NCBI RefSeq assembly: GCF_014652435.1
Contig: NZ_BMYU01000012.1
Span: 48,011-112,010, forward strand
DNA: 64,000 nt
From: Cognatundibacterium squillarum
GTDB taxonomy: Bacteria > Pseudomonadota > Gammaproteobacteria > Burkholderiales > Burkholderiaceae_D
Direction: 5' to 3'
The translations under genes and the position numbers were made by a program. Positions 54,119 through 63,725 of the stretch are shown here, one piece after another. Numbering within the stretch: position 1 is the stretch's first letter; the number at the start of each line of letters is the position of its first letter. The notes under the pieces are model-generated. The model was not told the origin of the DNA. It was given only the letters and a program-made list of their open reading frames with translations, and made no database searches.

Positions 54119-55447
54119 ATGCAGAATTTTTCCGACGATGTTCATACCCAGAGCGCTGATGATTTCGCTCTGCAGACTTTTTTTAAGACCGGTATTTCCC
54201 CCGACGATATTTCCGCTGTGTATTCCCTGAAACGGGCGCAACCCGTTTTGCAGGCGTTCACGGCGATTTTTCACGGCGGATTTAACGGCGTGCTGTTGCG
54301 CCTGCTGGTATTGCGCGAGCTGGCATCCGATACCGCGACCACGGCGTTCAGCCGTGCCGATATCAATGCGCGTCTCGGTTATCTGGACCCGGATGCACTG
54401 GAAACTGTGCTGACCCGTTTGCGTTCAACCGGTCTGATCAGCTGGGATAACAGCCAGTCTGTGTACCGGATTACGCCGAATGCGCGCAACGTACTGGCTG
54501 CCACCGAATCCCTGCTCGGCACCGATGAAAATGCCGATGCGGCTGAGATGAGCTTTGTACTGACGCAGGTCGCCGGTGCGCAGGCCGTCGGCGGCGTGTC
54601 GGTCGAACAATTGCATCACTTGCTGGGCCGTTTGCTGGAACTGACTGAAGAGTTTTCGGATGCAATTGCATCCGGTTCGGAATTCCAGTTGCGCAGCGCA
54701 CAGCAAAAGTGGCACAGCGCCTGTGACTGGGTGGAAAAAGGTTCGCAAATCATCCATGCGATTACGCATGATGAACGTGCGGATGCCGCCACCCACAAAG
54801 CGGCGCAAGCAATTGGCCGTGCGCAGAGTCATTTGCTGAATATGCAGGGCATGTTCTCGCGCGCACTGAACCAGATTGAACGTCAGCGCGTGCATCTGGG
54901 ACAATCCGGCTTGTCCACCACCGATATCAAAACCTGGCTGCTGCAAAAAGATGATCTGGCTTCGCTGGCTGACGATGCTTTATCGCATCCGGTCACACCG
55001 CTGTTTATCACGCCGTCTGAAATGATCGACGTGGCAGAAAGCGAATTGCTGAGTCACCGCGTGTCTGCGGTATCCGGCGCGCTGCCTGCCGGTGAAAATG
55101 CGGTCGCGCTGGCCGGTGATGATTCCGATGCGCTGCATGAACTGGATCACTGGCTGGGCATGCTGCAGGGACTGAGCCAGAATGAACAACCGCAACTGGT
55201 GGCAGACTTGCTGACACCGGTGAATTTTGCGGTGGCGTCTTACCGCGCTTCCATGCTGCCGCTGATCGGCGATCCGAATGAATCTGCCTTACAGGGCGCA
55301 ACCGGTACGCTGGCACGCCTGCCGCTGCAATGGCAGATTCACGACAAAATGAAAAAGGTACAGGCGCAGGACATTGCCTCAATGTCCGTTGCAACCATCG
55401 CCCGCCTGCCATCCGAAACCACACCGAATTCTGATTCCACATCATGA
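54119..55447 (+). CDS. mksF: Condensin subunit MksF (kleisin)
   Basis: A 442-residue protein. The N-terminal third is a winged-helix region (FSRADINARLGYLDPDALETVL), followed by long helices (residues about 160-290), matching the MksF/MukF-like kleisin layout. MksF bridges the heads of the MksB dimer. The ATG at 54119 is chosen since it begins the acidic helical N-terminus; a start at 54026 adds unlike residues. The stop overlaps the mksE start in ATGA. Confidence 0.8.
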   Translation: MQNFSDDVHTQSADDFALQTFFKTGISPDDISAVYSLKRAQPVLQAFTAIFHGGFNGVLLRLLVLRELASDTATTAFSRADINARLGYLDPDALETVLTRLRSTGLISWDNSQSVYRITPNARNVLAATESLLGTDENADAAEMSFVLTQVAGAQAVGGVSVEQLHHLLGRLLELTEEFSDAIASGSEFQLRSAQQKWHSACDWVEKGSQIIHAITHDERADAATHKAAQAIGRAQSHLLNMQGMFSRALNQIERQRVHLGQSGLSTTDIKTWLLQKDDLASLADDALSHPVTPLFITPSEMIDVAESELLSHRVSAVSGALPAGENAVALAGDDSDALHELDHWLGMLQGLSQNEQPQLVADLLTPVNFAVASYRASMLPLIGDPNESALQGATGTLARLPLQWQIHDKMKKVQAQDIASMSVATIARLPSETTPNSDSTS

Positions 55448-56139
55448 CTGAAGAAGTACAAATCCTGATCGCCAGATTACTGGCGCATCAGACCTTGCGC
55501 CGTGACGATAAGCTGGTGAAACGCGCCTTGTCTGACGAAATTTTCCGTACCGATCTGGATGCGCGCCTGAAAGCCTGCGGCATGCGCTTTGTGGACAATG
55601 TGTATGCCGATCACGTGACGCTGGCATTTACCCGCGATTGCGAACCGCGTGTATTCGGTACGCGCGAAACCTGGCAAAACAATAATTTCGGTCTGGCGCG
55701 TGACGGCGTGGCCTTGCTGGTGGTGTTGTGGTCGCTGATTATTCTGCCGAAACGCGCCCGTCAGGAAGCGCATCAGGCTGCAGCGGAAGACCAGACCGAT
55801 ATGTTCGGCAAAGAAAAACCGATGCTGCGCGCCGAAGAAACCTCGGTCGGTATTTCTTACCGTGCGCTGCTGGCGGATTTCGGTGAAAAACTCGGCAAAA
55901 AAACCCGTCTGGATATGAATCTGGGTTTGCTGGCACGTCTGGGATTTATCGAACGCAAGGGCGATCAGTTGCTGGAAGGCCCGCTGCTGGATTTGCTGAT
56001 GGATACCGATACCCTGCGCGACCGCATTATCAACGGCGCCTTATCGGATATTTTCCCGCTGCCGGTCAGCCGCCTTGCTGCTGAACTGCAAAGCACGCAG
56101 GATGATGTCGCGGAACCGTCCGCTGACGACGCCTCCTGA
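55444..56139 (+). CDS. mksE: Condensin subunit MksE
   Basis: A 231-residue winged-helix protein. It begins MTEEVQILIARLLAHQTLRR and has a second winged helix around KLGKKTRLDMNLGLLARLGF. MksE (JetB) binds the kleisin and tunes the ATPase. It overlaps mksF by four bases and is 39 bp before mksB. The C-terminus is short and acidic. Confidence 0.82.
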   Translation: MTEEVQILIARLLAHQTLRRDDKLVKRALSDEIFRTDLDARLKACGMRFVDNVYADHVTLAFTRDCEPRVFGTRETWQNNNFGLARDGVALLVVLWSLIILPKRARQEAHQAAAEDQTDMFGKEKPMLRAEETSVGISYRALLADFGEKLGKKTRLDMNLGLLARLGFIERKGDQLLEGPLLDLLMDTDTLRDRIINGALSDIFPLPVSRLAAELQSTQDDVAEPSADDAS

Positions 56140-56178
56140 TCAGGCATCCCGCCGTCTCAACGTTAATAAGACAGAATT

Positions 56179-59001
56179 ATGTTTCATCTTCAATCGCTGG
56201 AACTGGTGCACTGGGATTACTGGCAGCGCATCAAAAATATTCCGCTGAATGCGAAAATCATTACCATTGCCGGCCAGAACGGTTCCGGCAAAACCACACT
56301 GCTGGATGCATTGCGCACGCTGTTCGGGCTGGAATGCTCGATGGGCCGTTCGTATAAACATTATGCGCGTCACTCCGGCCAGCAATCGTCGTGGATACGC
56401 GCCGTGGTTGATAACAAAGCGGTCGGCCCGCAGATTTCCAATCGTCCGTTCCGCATGTCCGGTCTGTATGACGATGAGGTCACGCTGATCTGCAAAATCG
56501 AAAAAAACGGCGGCGATTGGAAACGTCAGTATCTGATGCGCGGCGGCGTGGTGGACATCGAAGAAGTCACTGAAGCCAGTGACTGGCTGGGTGTGGAAAG
56601 TTACCGCAAACGTCTGGCGCATGCAGGTTTATCGAATGCGATGGGCAAGGTGCTGGCACTGGAACAGGGCGAAACCGACAAGCTGTGCGAATACTCGCCG
56701 CGTCAGTTGCTGGATCTGGTGTTTCAGGTATTCGGTGATAAAGAAGTGCTGGATGCCTACGACGATGCGAAGCGCCATCAGCACGATACGGAAATTGAAT
56801 TACAGCGTTTTGAAACCGAACTGGATGGCGCAAAAACCAGTCTGGAAGGCTTGCGTCTGCGTGTCGCCAATTTCCATCAGTATGAAAGTCTGAACAAAGA
56901 AAAACGCGATTTGCAGGAATCGGTATTACCGACCCTGCAGTACCATGAAGCACGTGAAAAAGCCGGTGGCATTTCTGCCAGCCTGCGCGCATCGCGCCGC
57001 CATCTGGGCAGCCAGAATGAAACCCTGAGCAGCCAGCGTCAGCACATTGCGAAGCTGGCGCAAACCCTGACCGAATCGCGCCAGTCTGAAGCAGCGCTGG
57101 AACAGGAAGAAAACACACTGCGCGAACAACTGGGCAGAATCAACAGCAAACTGAAGCCGCTGGAAAGTTTGCTGGAACAAAAGCAGCGTCTGGAAAAACT
57201 GGCAGCAGAAGCCGATGAACAGGTTGCCGATCTGGCGCAGGGTTTAACGCAGAAAGAGAGCGAATTCACCCGCCTGAAATCCGAACGCGATCAGCTCAGC
57301 CAGCGCATCGCGGCTGACCAGTCCACCATTTCTGCATTACAGGGCAAAACCGGTTTGCCGGACCCGGACAATGTGCGTCAGATGCGCAAAGCGCTGCGTG
57401 ACGAAGACATCGCGCACTGCATGCTGACCGATATCGTCGAAGTAACAGATCCTGCATGGCAGGCGGCAATTGAAGGCGTGCTGCGCAGCTATACCTCGGT
57501 GATCCTGCTGGACAAAGCCAGCGATGCACAGCGTGCGTATAAAATCGGTGAAAAACAGCGCTACAACCACTTCATCGTGGCAGACCGCGTCAGTGCACCA
57601 CTGGTCAAAGATAACAGTTTATTGTCGGTAGTGAATTTCACCGCGCTCGCGCCGGAATGGCTGATTGATCAGCTGCAGCGCATTACCCGTGTCGATTCGA
57701 TTGAAGAAGGTCTGGCGTTTTCGCGTCAGCGCGAATGGATCACGCCGGAAGCCTATCATTTCGAACGTCGCGGCGGACGCTCCCTGTTTGTGGAAGTTTC
57801 GCGTTACCGCTTCGGTAATGCGGGCCGTTCGCAACGTATGGAAGCGCTGCAGCGCAGTCTGCCGCGTCTGCAGGCACAGGAAGATCAGCTGACACTGCAA
57901 ATCTCGCGTCTGGCCAGCGAGATCAGCGATATCCGCAGCCGTCTGGCCGGTGTCGATGCCACCAAGGAACTGATGGCTCGTCAGGCTGAATTTGACGAGG
58001 CCGTACAGCAGGTTGCGCCACTGCGCATGCAGCGTACCGAAACCGGAACACGTCTCGGTGAAATTGCGCCGCTGCTGAAATCCGCGACAGAACAGCGCTC
58101 GGTCACGCATCTGAAATGGGAACAGGCCAAAGCCGCTCTGGCAGAAACCGAAGCGCAAAAATCACAGGCAGAAAAACGCTATTCCGAAGAACGCCGCAGC
58201 CATGCGGAACACTTATGCAATCTGCGTGCAGAATGGAAACATTTGCCGGTTGGCTGGCGTCGCCGCGCGCATCGCGAAGCGCTGATCGCGGAACATGAAA
58301 ACGCGCATCAGACCGAGCTGCGTTTGCGTAATCTCGGCAATCAGCTGGCGCGTGAAGACTGGGAAACCGATGCAACCGTGGTCAGCCAGTACAGCCGCCT
58401 GCAGCATTTGCTGCAAACCCGCGTCTCTGAAACCGAAGAGCGCCGCTATCAGAATAACCGCGCGATTGAAGCCACCATCAACGCCCGCGCTGCTTATATC
58501 GAACGTCTGCGTTTCACCATCAAGGCTTACAGCAAAAACATCCGTGAACTGGGTGAACTGGCTGGCATCGAAGTGCATACCGATCCGGTAAAACTGGAAA
58601 ACGATGATATCCAGCTGAATCAGGCCGGCCTGCATGTACGCTTCAAATTCGACGGCAAAGGCCCGATTGGTATGAACGACGGCGAAGCTTCCGGCGGACA
58701 ACAGGTGATGAAGTCGCTGATTTTGTTAATCGGTTTATTAAAATCCGAAGACGGCAGTGGCGGCTTCGTATTTATCGATGAACCGTTTGCCCATCTGGAT
58801 ATCCGCAATATTCAGCTGGTCGGCGAATTCCTGAAAAACACCGATGCGCAGTATCTGATGACCACACCGCTGACGCACAACACCGATGTGTATGATCCGT
58901 CTGAACTGACGCTGATCACCAGCAAAAAGAAAAAAGAAATGCCGTGGGCGCAGCCTATCTTCGTGCTGCAGCGTAAAACCCGTGGCCGCGATGCACGCTG
59001 A
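56179..59001 (+). CDS. mksB: SMC-like condensin ATPase MksB
   Basis: A 940-residue SMC-like ATPase. The N-terminal head has Walker A GQNGSGKTTLLDAL (residues 34-47), two long coiled coils flank a hinge (about 395-520, TDPAWQAAIEGVLRSYTS), and the C-terminal head has signature ASGGQQVMKSL and Walker B FVFIDEPFAHLD. MksBEF complexes extrude and organise DNA loops; the related Wadjet system (with the nuclease subunit MksG/JetD) cleaves small plasmids. No mksG lies after it: the next gene is a haloperoxidase. Either a chromosome-organising complex or a system that lost its nuclease. Confidence 0.88.
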   Translation: MFHLQSLELVHWDYWQRIKNIPLNAKIITIAGQNGSGKTTLLDALRTLFGLECSMGRSYKHYARHSGQQSSWIRAVVDNKAVGPQISNRPFRMSGLYDDEVTLICKIEKNGGDWKRQYLMRGGVVDIEEVTEASDWLGVESYRKRLAHAGLSNAMGKVLALEQGETDKLCEYSPRQLLDLVFQVFGDKEVLDAYDDAKRHQHDTEIELQRFETELDGAKTSLEGLRLRVANFHQYESLNKEKRDLQESVLPTLQYHEAREKAGGISASLRASRRHLGSQNETLSSQRQHIAKLAQTLTESRQSEAALEQEENTLREQLGRINSKLKPLESLLEQKQRLEKLAAEADEQVADLAQGLTQKESEFTRLKSERDQLSQRIAADQSTISALQGKTGLPDPDNVRQMRKALRDEDIAHCMLTDIVEVTDPAWQAAIEGVLRSYTSVILLDKASDAQRAYKIGEKQRYNHFIVADRVSAPLVKDNSLLSVVNFTALAPEWLIDQLQRITRVDSIEEGLAFSRQREWITPEAYHFERRGGRSLFVEVSRYRFGNAGRSQRMEALQRSLPRLQAQEDQLTLQISRLASEISDIRSRLAGVDATKELMARQAEFDEAVQQVAPLRMQRTETGTRLGEIAPLLKSATEQRSVTHLKWEQAKAALAETEAQKSQAEKRYSEERRSHAEHLCNLRAEWKHLPVGWRRRAHREALIAEHENAHQTELRLRNLGNQLAREDWETDATVVSQYSRLQHLLQTRVSETEERRYQNNRAIEATINARAAYIERLRFTIKAYSKNIRELGELAGIEVHTDPVKLENDDIQLNQAGLHVRFKFDGKGPIGMNDGEASGGQQVMKSLILLIGLLKSEDGSGGFVFIDEPFAHLDIRNIQLVGEFLKNTDAQYLMTTPLTHNTDVYDPSELTLITSKKKKEMPWAQPIFVLQRKTRGRDAR

Positions 59002-59054
59002 TAGCGCCGGCCACGGATCTTAGCTTTCAGCGGGGCTGGTGATTCTGCTGCACT

Positions 59055-59090
59055 AACGGGTTCTGCCTGAACAGCAGAACCCGTTTTCTT
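59055..59090 (+). terminator. Rho-independent terminator of the mksFEB operon
   Basis: AACGGGTTCTGC (59055-59066) and GCAGAACCCGTT (59074-59085) form a 12-bp perfect stem followed by TTCTTTT. Confidence 0.92.
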
Positions 59091-59145
59091 TTCCGGCTTT
59101 CCGGATCGTTTACACACAACACTGCGGATGATTGCCGTGCCTCAC

Positions 59146-59240
59146 TGTGCAGCTATCCGCATCGATGCATTCTGGAGAGCCGGACTTTCTGCCGTGGAGC
59201 GGCGAGTTGCTGTGCTGAATACCGCATTTGACATGTTTTC
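59146..59240 (+). repeat. Dispersed intergenic repeat, copy C
   Basis: Almost identical to copy D over its length: TGTGCAG, ATCCGCAT, GGAGAGCCGGACTTTCTGCC, GTGGAGCGG, GAGTTGCTGTGCTGAA, ACCGCATTTG and GTTTTC. It lies in the gene-free interval between mksB and the haloperoxidase gene. A short open frame over it (59128-59367) is treated as spurious. Confidence 0.8.
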
Positions 59241-59452
59241 AGTGGCTGATCTGGCTTACCGCCACACTTTCCGCAAACACGTTCTTTTCCTGCAAACAGA
59301 TGCCATCACGTCAATCATCGTCCTGTTCATCACTTTATCCCTTCCTGCCAACATAATATTTAAGTAATTTATAACTTTGATATTGGCATTAATTGAGCTG
59401 TGCGTTATTTTTTAATCTTCGCAGCGAACAATAAACAACCAGAGAGAACAAT

Positions 59453-60943
59453 ATGAAAAGACGCGACTTCCTGCGCATCAGCGCCATCAGTGGTACCGCC
59501 GCCGCCCTGCCCGGTTGCGGTGGCAGCGATAACAACACTAGCAGCGTTGCGGAAGCACCGCAACCGAAAGTGGTGGTGTTATGGAATACCGCGGCACTGG
59601 CTGCCGTACGTGATGCGAAACCGGGGCCACCGATGGTCGCGCGCTCACTCGCGGTTATCCATACCGCTATTTATGATGCCTGGGCTGCTTATGATGCCGT
59701 TGCGGTCGGCACGCGCCTGCGTGGCGCACTGCGCCGTCCGGAGGCAGAACGTACTGCTGCGAATAAAGTCAAAGCCATGAGTCAGGCGGCGTATGCAGCA
59801 TGTCTGAACCAGTTTCCTGCGCAGAAAGCGATTTTCGATAAAGCCATGAGCCAGCTCGGATTCAGCGTTTCGGCATCTTTTGATCCGGCACAGCCGGAAG
59901 GCATCGGCAATCTGGCGGCACAGGCGGTAATTGATTTCCGTCGCGGCGATGGCTCGAATCAGGATGGCAGTCTGACTGCCTCCGGTACACCCTACGCGGA
60001 TTACACGGGCTACGCACCGATGAATCCTTCAACAGTGTTCACCGGCACCACACCGATGAGCAGCTTTCCCGCACCGGATCACTGGCAGCCGCTGACATTT
60101 ACCGATGGCGCCGGTGTCACCCGCACTCCCGGCTTTATCGCACCGCACTGGCGTCATGTCGTACCGTTTGCGATGACTTCATCCAGCCAGTTCCGTCCGG
60201 GGCCACCGGCAGCGCTGAATACTCCTGCATTCACTGCACAGGCGCAACAAATCGTCGACATGCTGATCAATCTGACGGAAAAACAAAAGTGCATCGCCGA
60301 ATACTGGGCAGATGGCCCGAACTCTGAACTGCCGCCGGGTCACTGGAATCTGTTTGCACAAGTCATTTCTGAGCGCGACAAGCATGACAACGACAAAGAC
60401 GTGCGCCTGTTCTTTGCTTTGACCAATGCGGTGTTTGATGCGGGTATCGCCACGTGGGAATGCAAACGCTTCTATGACTACGTGCGTCCGATCAGCGCAA
60501 TCCGTTATTTATTCAACAGCCAGACCATCAAAGGTTACGGTGCCGGCGGCCCGCCAGCGGGTCTGGTCGATATTTCCGGTTCCGGCTGGCGTCCGTTCCA
60601 GCGCGATACCTTCCCGACACCGCCATTCGCGGAATACACCTCCGGTCACAGTGCGTTCTCCGCGGCCGGAGCCGAAGTCCTGCGCAGCTTCACTGGCAGC
60701 GATGCATTCGGTCACAGCGCAACGATACCGGCGCGTTCCCTGATTGCAGACAGCAGTTTGCCGACAGCACCGGTCACCCTGAGCTGGGCAACCTTTACCG
60801 AAGCCATGGAAGAAGCCGGCATGTCGCGCCTGTACGGCGGCATTCACTTCGCGGATGGTAATAATGCCGGTAAAGATATCGGTAAAAAAACCGGCGCTCA
60901 GGCATTTGCCAAAGCACGTCGTTACTGGGAAGGCACGGCATAA
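59453..60943 (+). CDS. Vanadium-dependent haloperoxidase family protein
   Basis: A 496-residue protein of the PAP2/vanadium-haloperoxidase superfamily. The vanadate-binding site is visible: EYTSGHSAFSAAG (Ser, Gly, His) and SRLYGGIHFADGN (Arg and His). The N-terminus has a twin-arginine motif (RRDFLR) and a lipobox-like LPGC, so it should be exported folded by Tat and lipid-anchored. Members oxidise halides with peroxide or act as phosphatases; the true substrate is not readable. It is a single gene. Confidence 0.87.
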   Translation: MKRRDFLRISAISGTAAALPGCGGSDNNTSSVAEAPQPKVVVLWNTAALAAVRDAKPGPPMVARSLAVIHTAIYDAWAAYDAVAVGTRLRGALRRPEAERTAANKVKAMSQAAYAACLNQFPAQKAIFDKAMSQLGFSVSASFDPAQPEGIGNLAAQAVIDFRRGDGSNQDGSLTASGTPYADYTGYAPMNPSTVFTGTTPMSSFPAPDHWQPLTFTDGAGVTRTPGFIAPHWRHVVPFAMTSSSQFRPGPPAALNTPAFTAQAQQIVDMLINLTEKQKCIAEYWADGPNSELPPGHWNLFAQVISERDKHDNDKDVRLFFALTNAVFDAGIATWECKRFYDYVRPISAIRYLFNSQTIKGYGAGGPPAGLVDISGSGWRPFQRDTFPTPPFAEYTSGHSAFSAAGAEVLRSFTGSDAFGHSATIPARSLIADSSLPTAPVTLSWATFTEAMEEAGMSRLYGGIHFADGNNAGKDIGKKTGAQAFAKARRYWEGTA

Positions 60944-60946
60944 TCA

Positions 60947-60980
60947 CGCAAAGTTGCCTGACGCAGCAGGCAACTTTGCG
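60947..60980. terminator. Long hairpin after the haloperoxidase gene
   Basis: CGCAAAGTTGCCTG and CAGGCAACTTTGCG form a 14-bp perfect stem with a six-base loop, four bases beyond the stop codon. No T-run follows, so it may stabilise the mRNA end rather than terminate by the classical route. Confidence 0.6.
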
Positions 60981-61000
60981 CTCATGCATCCATTCTTTAC

Positions 61001-61044
61001 ACGGTCAAACCTCACTATATCCATACTGAGATGTGTTTGACCGT
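61001..61044. repeat. 10-bp inverted repeat with 24-bp spacer
   Basis: ACGGTCAAAC (61001-61010) and GTTTGACCGT (61035-61044), with an inner CTCA/TGAG pair. It lies between the haloperoxidase and the convergent kinase gene. Its role is unknown. Confidence 0.35.
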
Positions 61045-61164
61045 AGTAAGCAGGGTTTGCGGCAAATAGCTGAAATCGCCCTACAACGTAAGTGTGGGGC
61101 AGATCAGAAATACGCGCATGATCTCTGCTTGCAGCGTCTGGTGCACATACAAAAGATTCAGAGT

Positions 61165-63390
61165 TCAGCTTTGCTCTGTTAATGTTGGTTGGTTCTGTGC
61201 AGTAACCGTTATTTCAGGTAACTCAACATAAAAGCAGCTTCCCTTTCCGACTTCCGATTCAAACCCCAGTTTTCCGCCCATACCTTCAACCAAGTCTTTG
61301 GTAATTGCCAGCCCAAGTCCGGTACCACCTTTTTCCCGTGTGTCAGAAGAGTCCGCCTGAGAAAACTTTTGAAAGAGCCGTTCTCTGAATTCCATCGGAA
61401 TCCCGGGACCATAATCGCGTACTGAAATACGTATCATGCTGCCAATTCGCGCGACAGTCACATCAACATTGCATGATTTCGGTGAATATTTGGCTGCATT
61501 TGAAAGAAAATTCGCCAGTATTTGCTGAAAGCGAGCAGGGTCTGTACGCACAAACGCATGCTCCAGTTGCGCCTGAATATCAAACCCGACCCCCCATTGT
61601 TCTGCGTAACTGCGATTAGTTTCCACCGCCAGTTCCACAGCACTCAACACCTCCGTCACTTCAAAATGCATCTGCATTTTTCCGGCGGACAGTTTTTCCA
61701 TATCCAGCAAATCATCAATTAATGCCCCGAGCCTGAGGCTGTTCTTGTAAGCTGTTTCCAGCAAATTTTTTGCCTTTGGCGGTAAATCTCCCAGTACACC
61801 ACCACAAGCTAATCGTAAACTGCCACTAATGGAAGTCAGCGGCGTGCGTAACTCGTGGCTGACAATCGAAACAAATTCCGATTTCATTTGCTCAGCTTTG
61901 TAGCGCTCCGTAATGTCTGTCAGCGCTCCTGCCATCCGAACCGCCACACCTTGCTCAGAACGTATTGCCATTCCCCGGGCATTAAACCAGCGCCATTCTG
62001 TACCGTCTTTACCCTGCACTTGCAATCGAAAACGTGCATCGAAGGTGGCATGATTCTGCAGATGATTGGACAGTTGCTGCTGCAAAATGGCTTTGTCGTC
62101 CGGATGTGCCAGTGCCTGCAGCGAATCCAGTCCCTGAGGCAAGTCATTTTCACTCAGCCCGAGTAATTCAAATACGCGCGGCGAATAATAAAAACTGTTT
62201 TCGACGATATTCCAGTCCCAGATGCCATCATTGGTTCCCCGCACTGCGAAATCAAAACGTTCTTCACTGCGTCGCAAAGTTTCGTGGCTCTCACGAATTT
62301 CTGACGTCATTTCTTCCGCCAATCGAACCGCTGCATCCCTTTGCCTGGATATAAAGTACATCAGAAAAAGAATCAGAAAGCTGATGCTCGTACCCAAAGC
62401 TAATACAACCTGAGGCAACTGCTTTTCTGTCAACAAAAGATTATTTACTGCTTCAATATCTGCATCCTGAGGAGCACCGTATCGCTCACTCAGAACAACA
62501 GTCCATTGCCTTCCGAAAACATGTAGTTGCCTGACTGTACGAAAGCGTAAGTGCTGCTGCCCGACGGTCGTGCCAGCAGCAATGGTGGTGTCATAAAGCC
62601 GGTTCTCAGGTGACAGCTCAGTTCCGTCAAAAATCTGAAACTCTACACCTGTCGCCCCCCGTCCTAAAATACCTTCCATCAAATCATCAACCCGATAGGG
62701 GCTATAAGCAAAGCCATATAGCGCAGCACGGCGCTCAGCAACATTCTGAGGCTTACTTTGTTTGCGGTAGACTGGCACATACATGAGAAAGCCCGCCTGC
62801 ACCTTGCCCTTATTTTCCTGAACCAGCGTCACCTTACCGCTGATTGTGGTTATGCCGTTTTCCGCAGCTTGCCACATTGCCAGAGCCCGGGTCCGTTCAC
62901 TCGCCATGTCAAATCCGAATGCAGCAAGATTCCTGCCCTCAAATGGCTCCAAAAATATAATAGAGGTATATAAATCTCGCTTGCCTACCGGCTTTACATG
63001 GTATTGAGGAAAGCCTTCTGCACGAATAGCTTGTTCATGCCTAGCTAATTCATCGGGTTTAAGTAGTAAACTGAATCCGACCCCGAGAATTCCGGGATAA
63101 TTCTTAGCCAACTGCAGCCGGTCTACGTAGGCTTTCCAGGCGTTTCGATCAACTGTCGGGCTGGCATCAAATAAGCCGGCACTTCCCAGCAGAATTTGCT
63201 CATGTTGTGTTAAGCGCTTCTCAATGTTGTCAACGATGTCTTTGGCTGTCAGTTGAAAACGAGCTTCCTGGTAGAGTATTTCCCTTTTCTTAACTTGTTG
63301 CCAGGAAAATAATGTCACACCCATGCTAACCAGAAAAACCATAATTGCCGGAAAGAGGCCAACGTTTGCATGCCAGAATTTCGAATTCAC
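61165..63390 (-). CDS. CHASE-PAS sensor histidine kinase
   Basis: A 741-residue membrane kinase. Two spans (residues about 10-30 and 335-355) enclose a periplasmic CHASE domain (75-280; it contains YPGILGVGFSLLL). A PAS domain (about 380-495) is followed by HisKA with FVSIVSHELRTPLTS and an ATPase domain (N box ANFLSNAAKYSP, G boxes DYGPGIP and GTGLGLAITK). No receiver domain is attached and no response regulator is nearby, so it is an orphan kinase. The start is GTG with a G-rich upstream site. Confidence 0.9.
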   Translation of the reverse strand: MNSKFWHANVGLFPAIMVFLVSMGVTLFSWQQVKKREILYQEARFQLTAKDIVDNIEKRLTQHEQILLGSAGLFDASPTVDRNAWKAYVDRLQLAKNYPGILGVGFSLLLKPDELARHEQAIRAEGFPQYHVKPVGKRDLYTSIIFLEPFEGRNLAAFGFDMASERTRALAMWQAAENGITTISGKVTLVQENKGKVQAGFLMYVPVYRKQSKPQNVAERRAALYGFAYSPYRVDDLMEGILGRGATGVEFQIFDGTELSPENRLYDTTIAAGTTVGQQHLRFRTVRQLHVFGRQWTVVLSERYGAPQDADIEAVNNLLLTEKQLPQVVLALGTSISFLILFLMYFISRQRDAAVRLAEEMTSEIRESHETLRRSEERFDFAVRGTNDGIWDWNIVENSFYYSPRVFELLGLSENDLPQGLDSLQALAHPDDKAILQQQLSNHLQNHATFDARFRLQVQGKDGTEWRWFNARGMAIRSEQGVAVRMAGALTDITERYKAEQMKSEFVSIVSHELRTPLTSISGSLRLACGGVLGDLPPKAKNLLETAYKNSLRLGALIDDLLDMEKLSAGKMQMHFEVTEVLSAVELAVETNRSYAEQWGVGFDIQAQLEHAFVRTDPARFQQILANFLSNAAKYSPKSCNVDVTVARIGSMIRISVRDYGPGIPMEFRERLFQKFSQADSSDTREKGGTGLGLAITKDLVEGMGGKLGFESEVGKGSCFYVELPEITVTAQNQPTLTEQS

Positions 63391-63552
63391 GTCCCCCCCA
63401 CTTTCAACGGATTATGTGGAAACACACATCAAAAAAAGCACAAGGTATTCAGGAAAAACACTAGCGTAGGCAAGAGAATATTGCAATTGAATACCACCAA
63501 ACATCTGTTAAGCCGAGAAACTTAATTTGTTTGCCAGCAACAATGAGACTGA

Positions 63553-63705
63553 ACATATCAATTTGGCGATCACCTCGGCGTCGGCTATGTGTTCAACAAC
63601 GGGCTGGACCTTGGTCTGAAGGTGCAGCATTTTTCGAACGGCGCGATCAAGCGGCCGAATCCGGGTGCAAATGTTGCTGTTGTGCGGGTGGCGTACCCGT
63701 TCTGA
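63553..63705 (+). pseudogene. pagL: Remnant of a lipid A 3-O-deacylase (PagL) gene
   Basis: The last 50 codons of a PagL-like gene follow an in-frame stop (TGA at 63550). QFGDHLGVGYVFNNG and VQHFSNGAIKRPNPG match the C-terminal strands of PagL, which removes a fatty acid from lipid A in the outer membrane. The catalytic His and Ser (HFS) are present, but the position of the catalytic Glu reads Asn. The N-terminal two thirds and the signal peptide are missing, so it cannot be functional. Confidence 0.7.
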
Positions 63706-63725
63706 GGTGTTGGCGGAGCGCTGCC

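Noticed and set aside
59128..59367. Open frame of 79 codons over repeat copy C
   Set aside because: Its sequence is the repeat itself; no ribosome-binding site or conserved features.
63236..63390. Possible membrane-protein gene starting upstream of the CHASE kinase
   Set aside because: The hydrophobic stretch is the first membrane span of the kinase itself.
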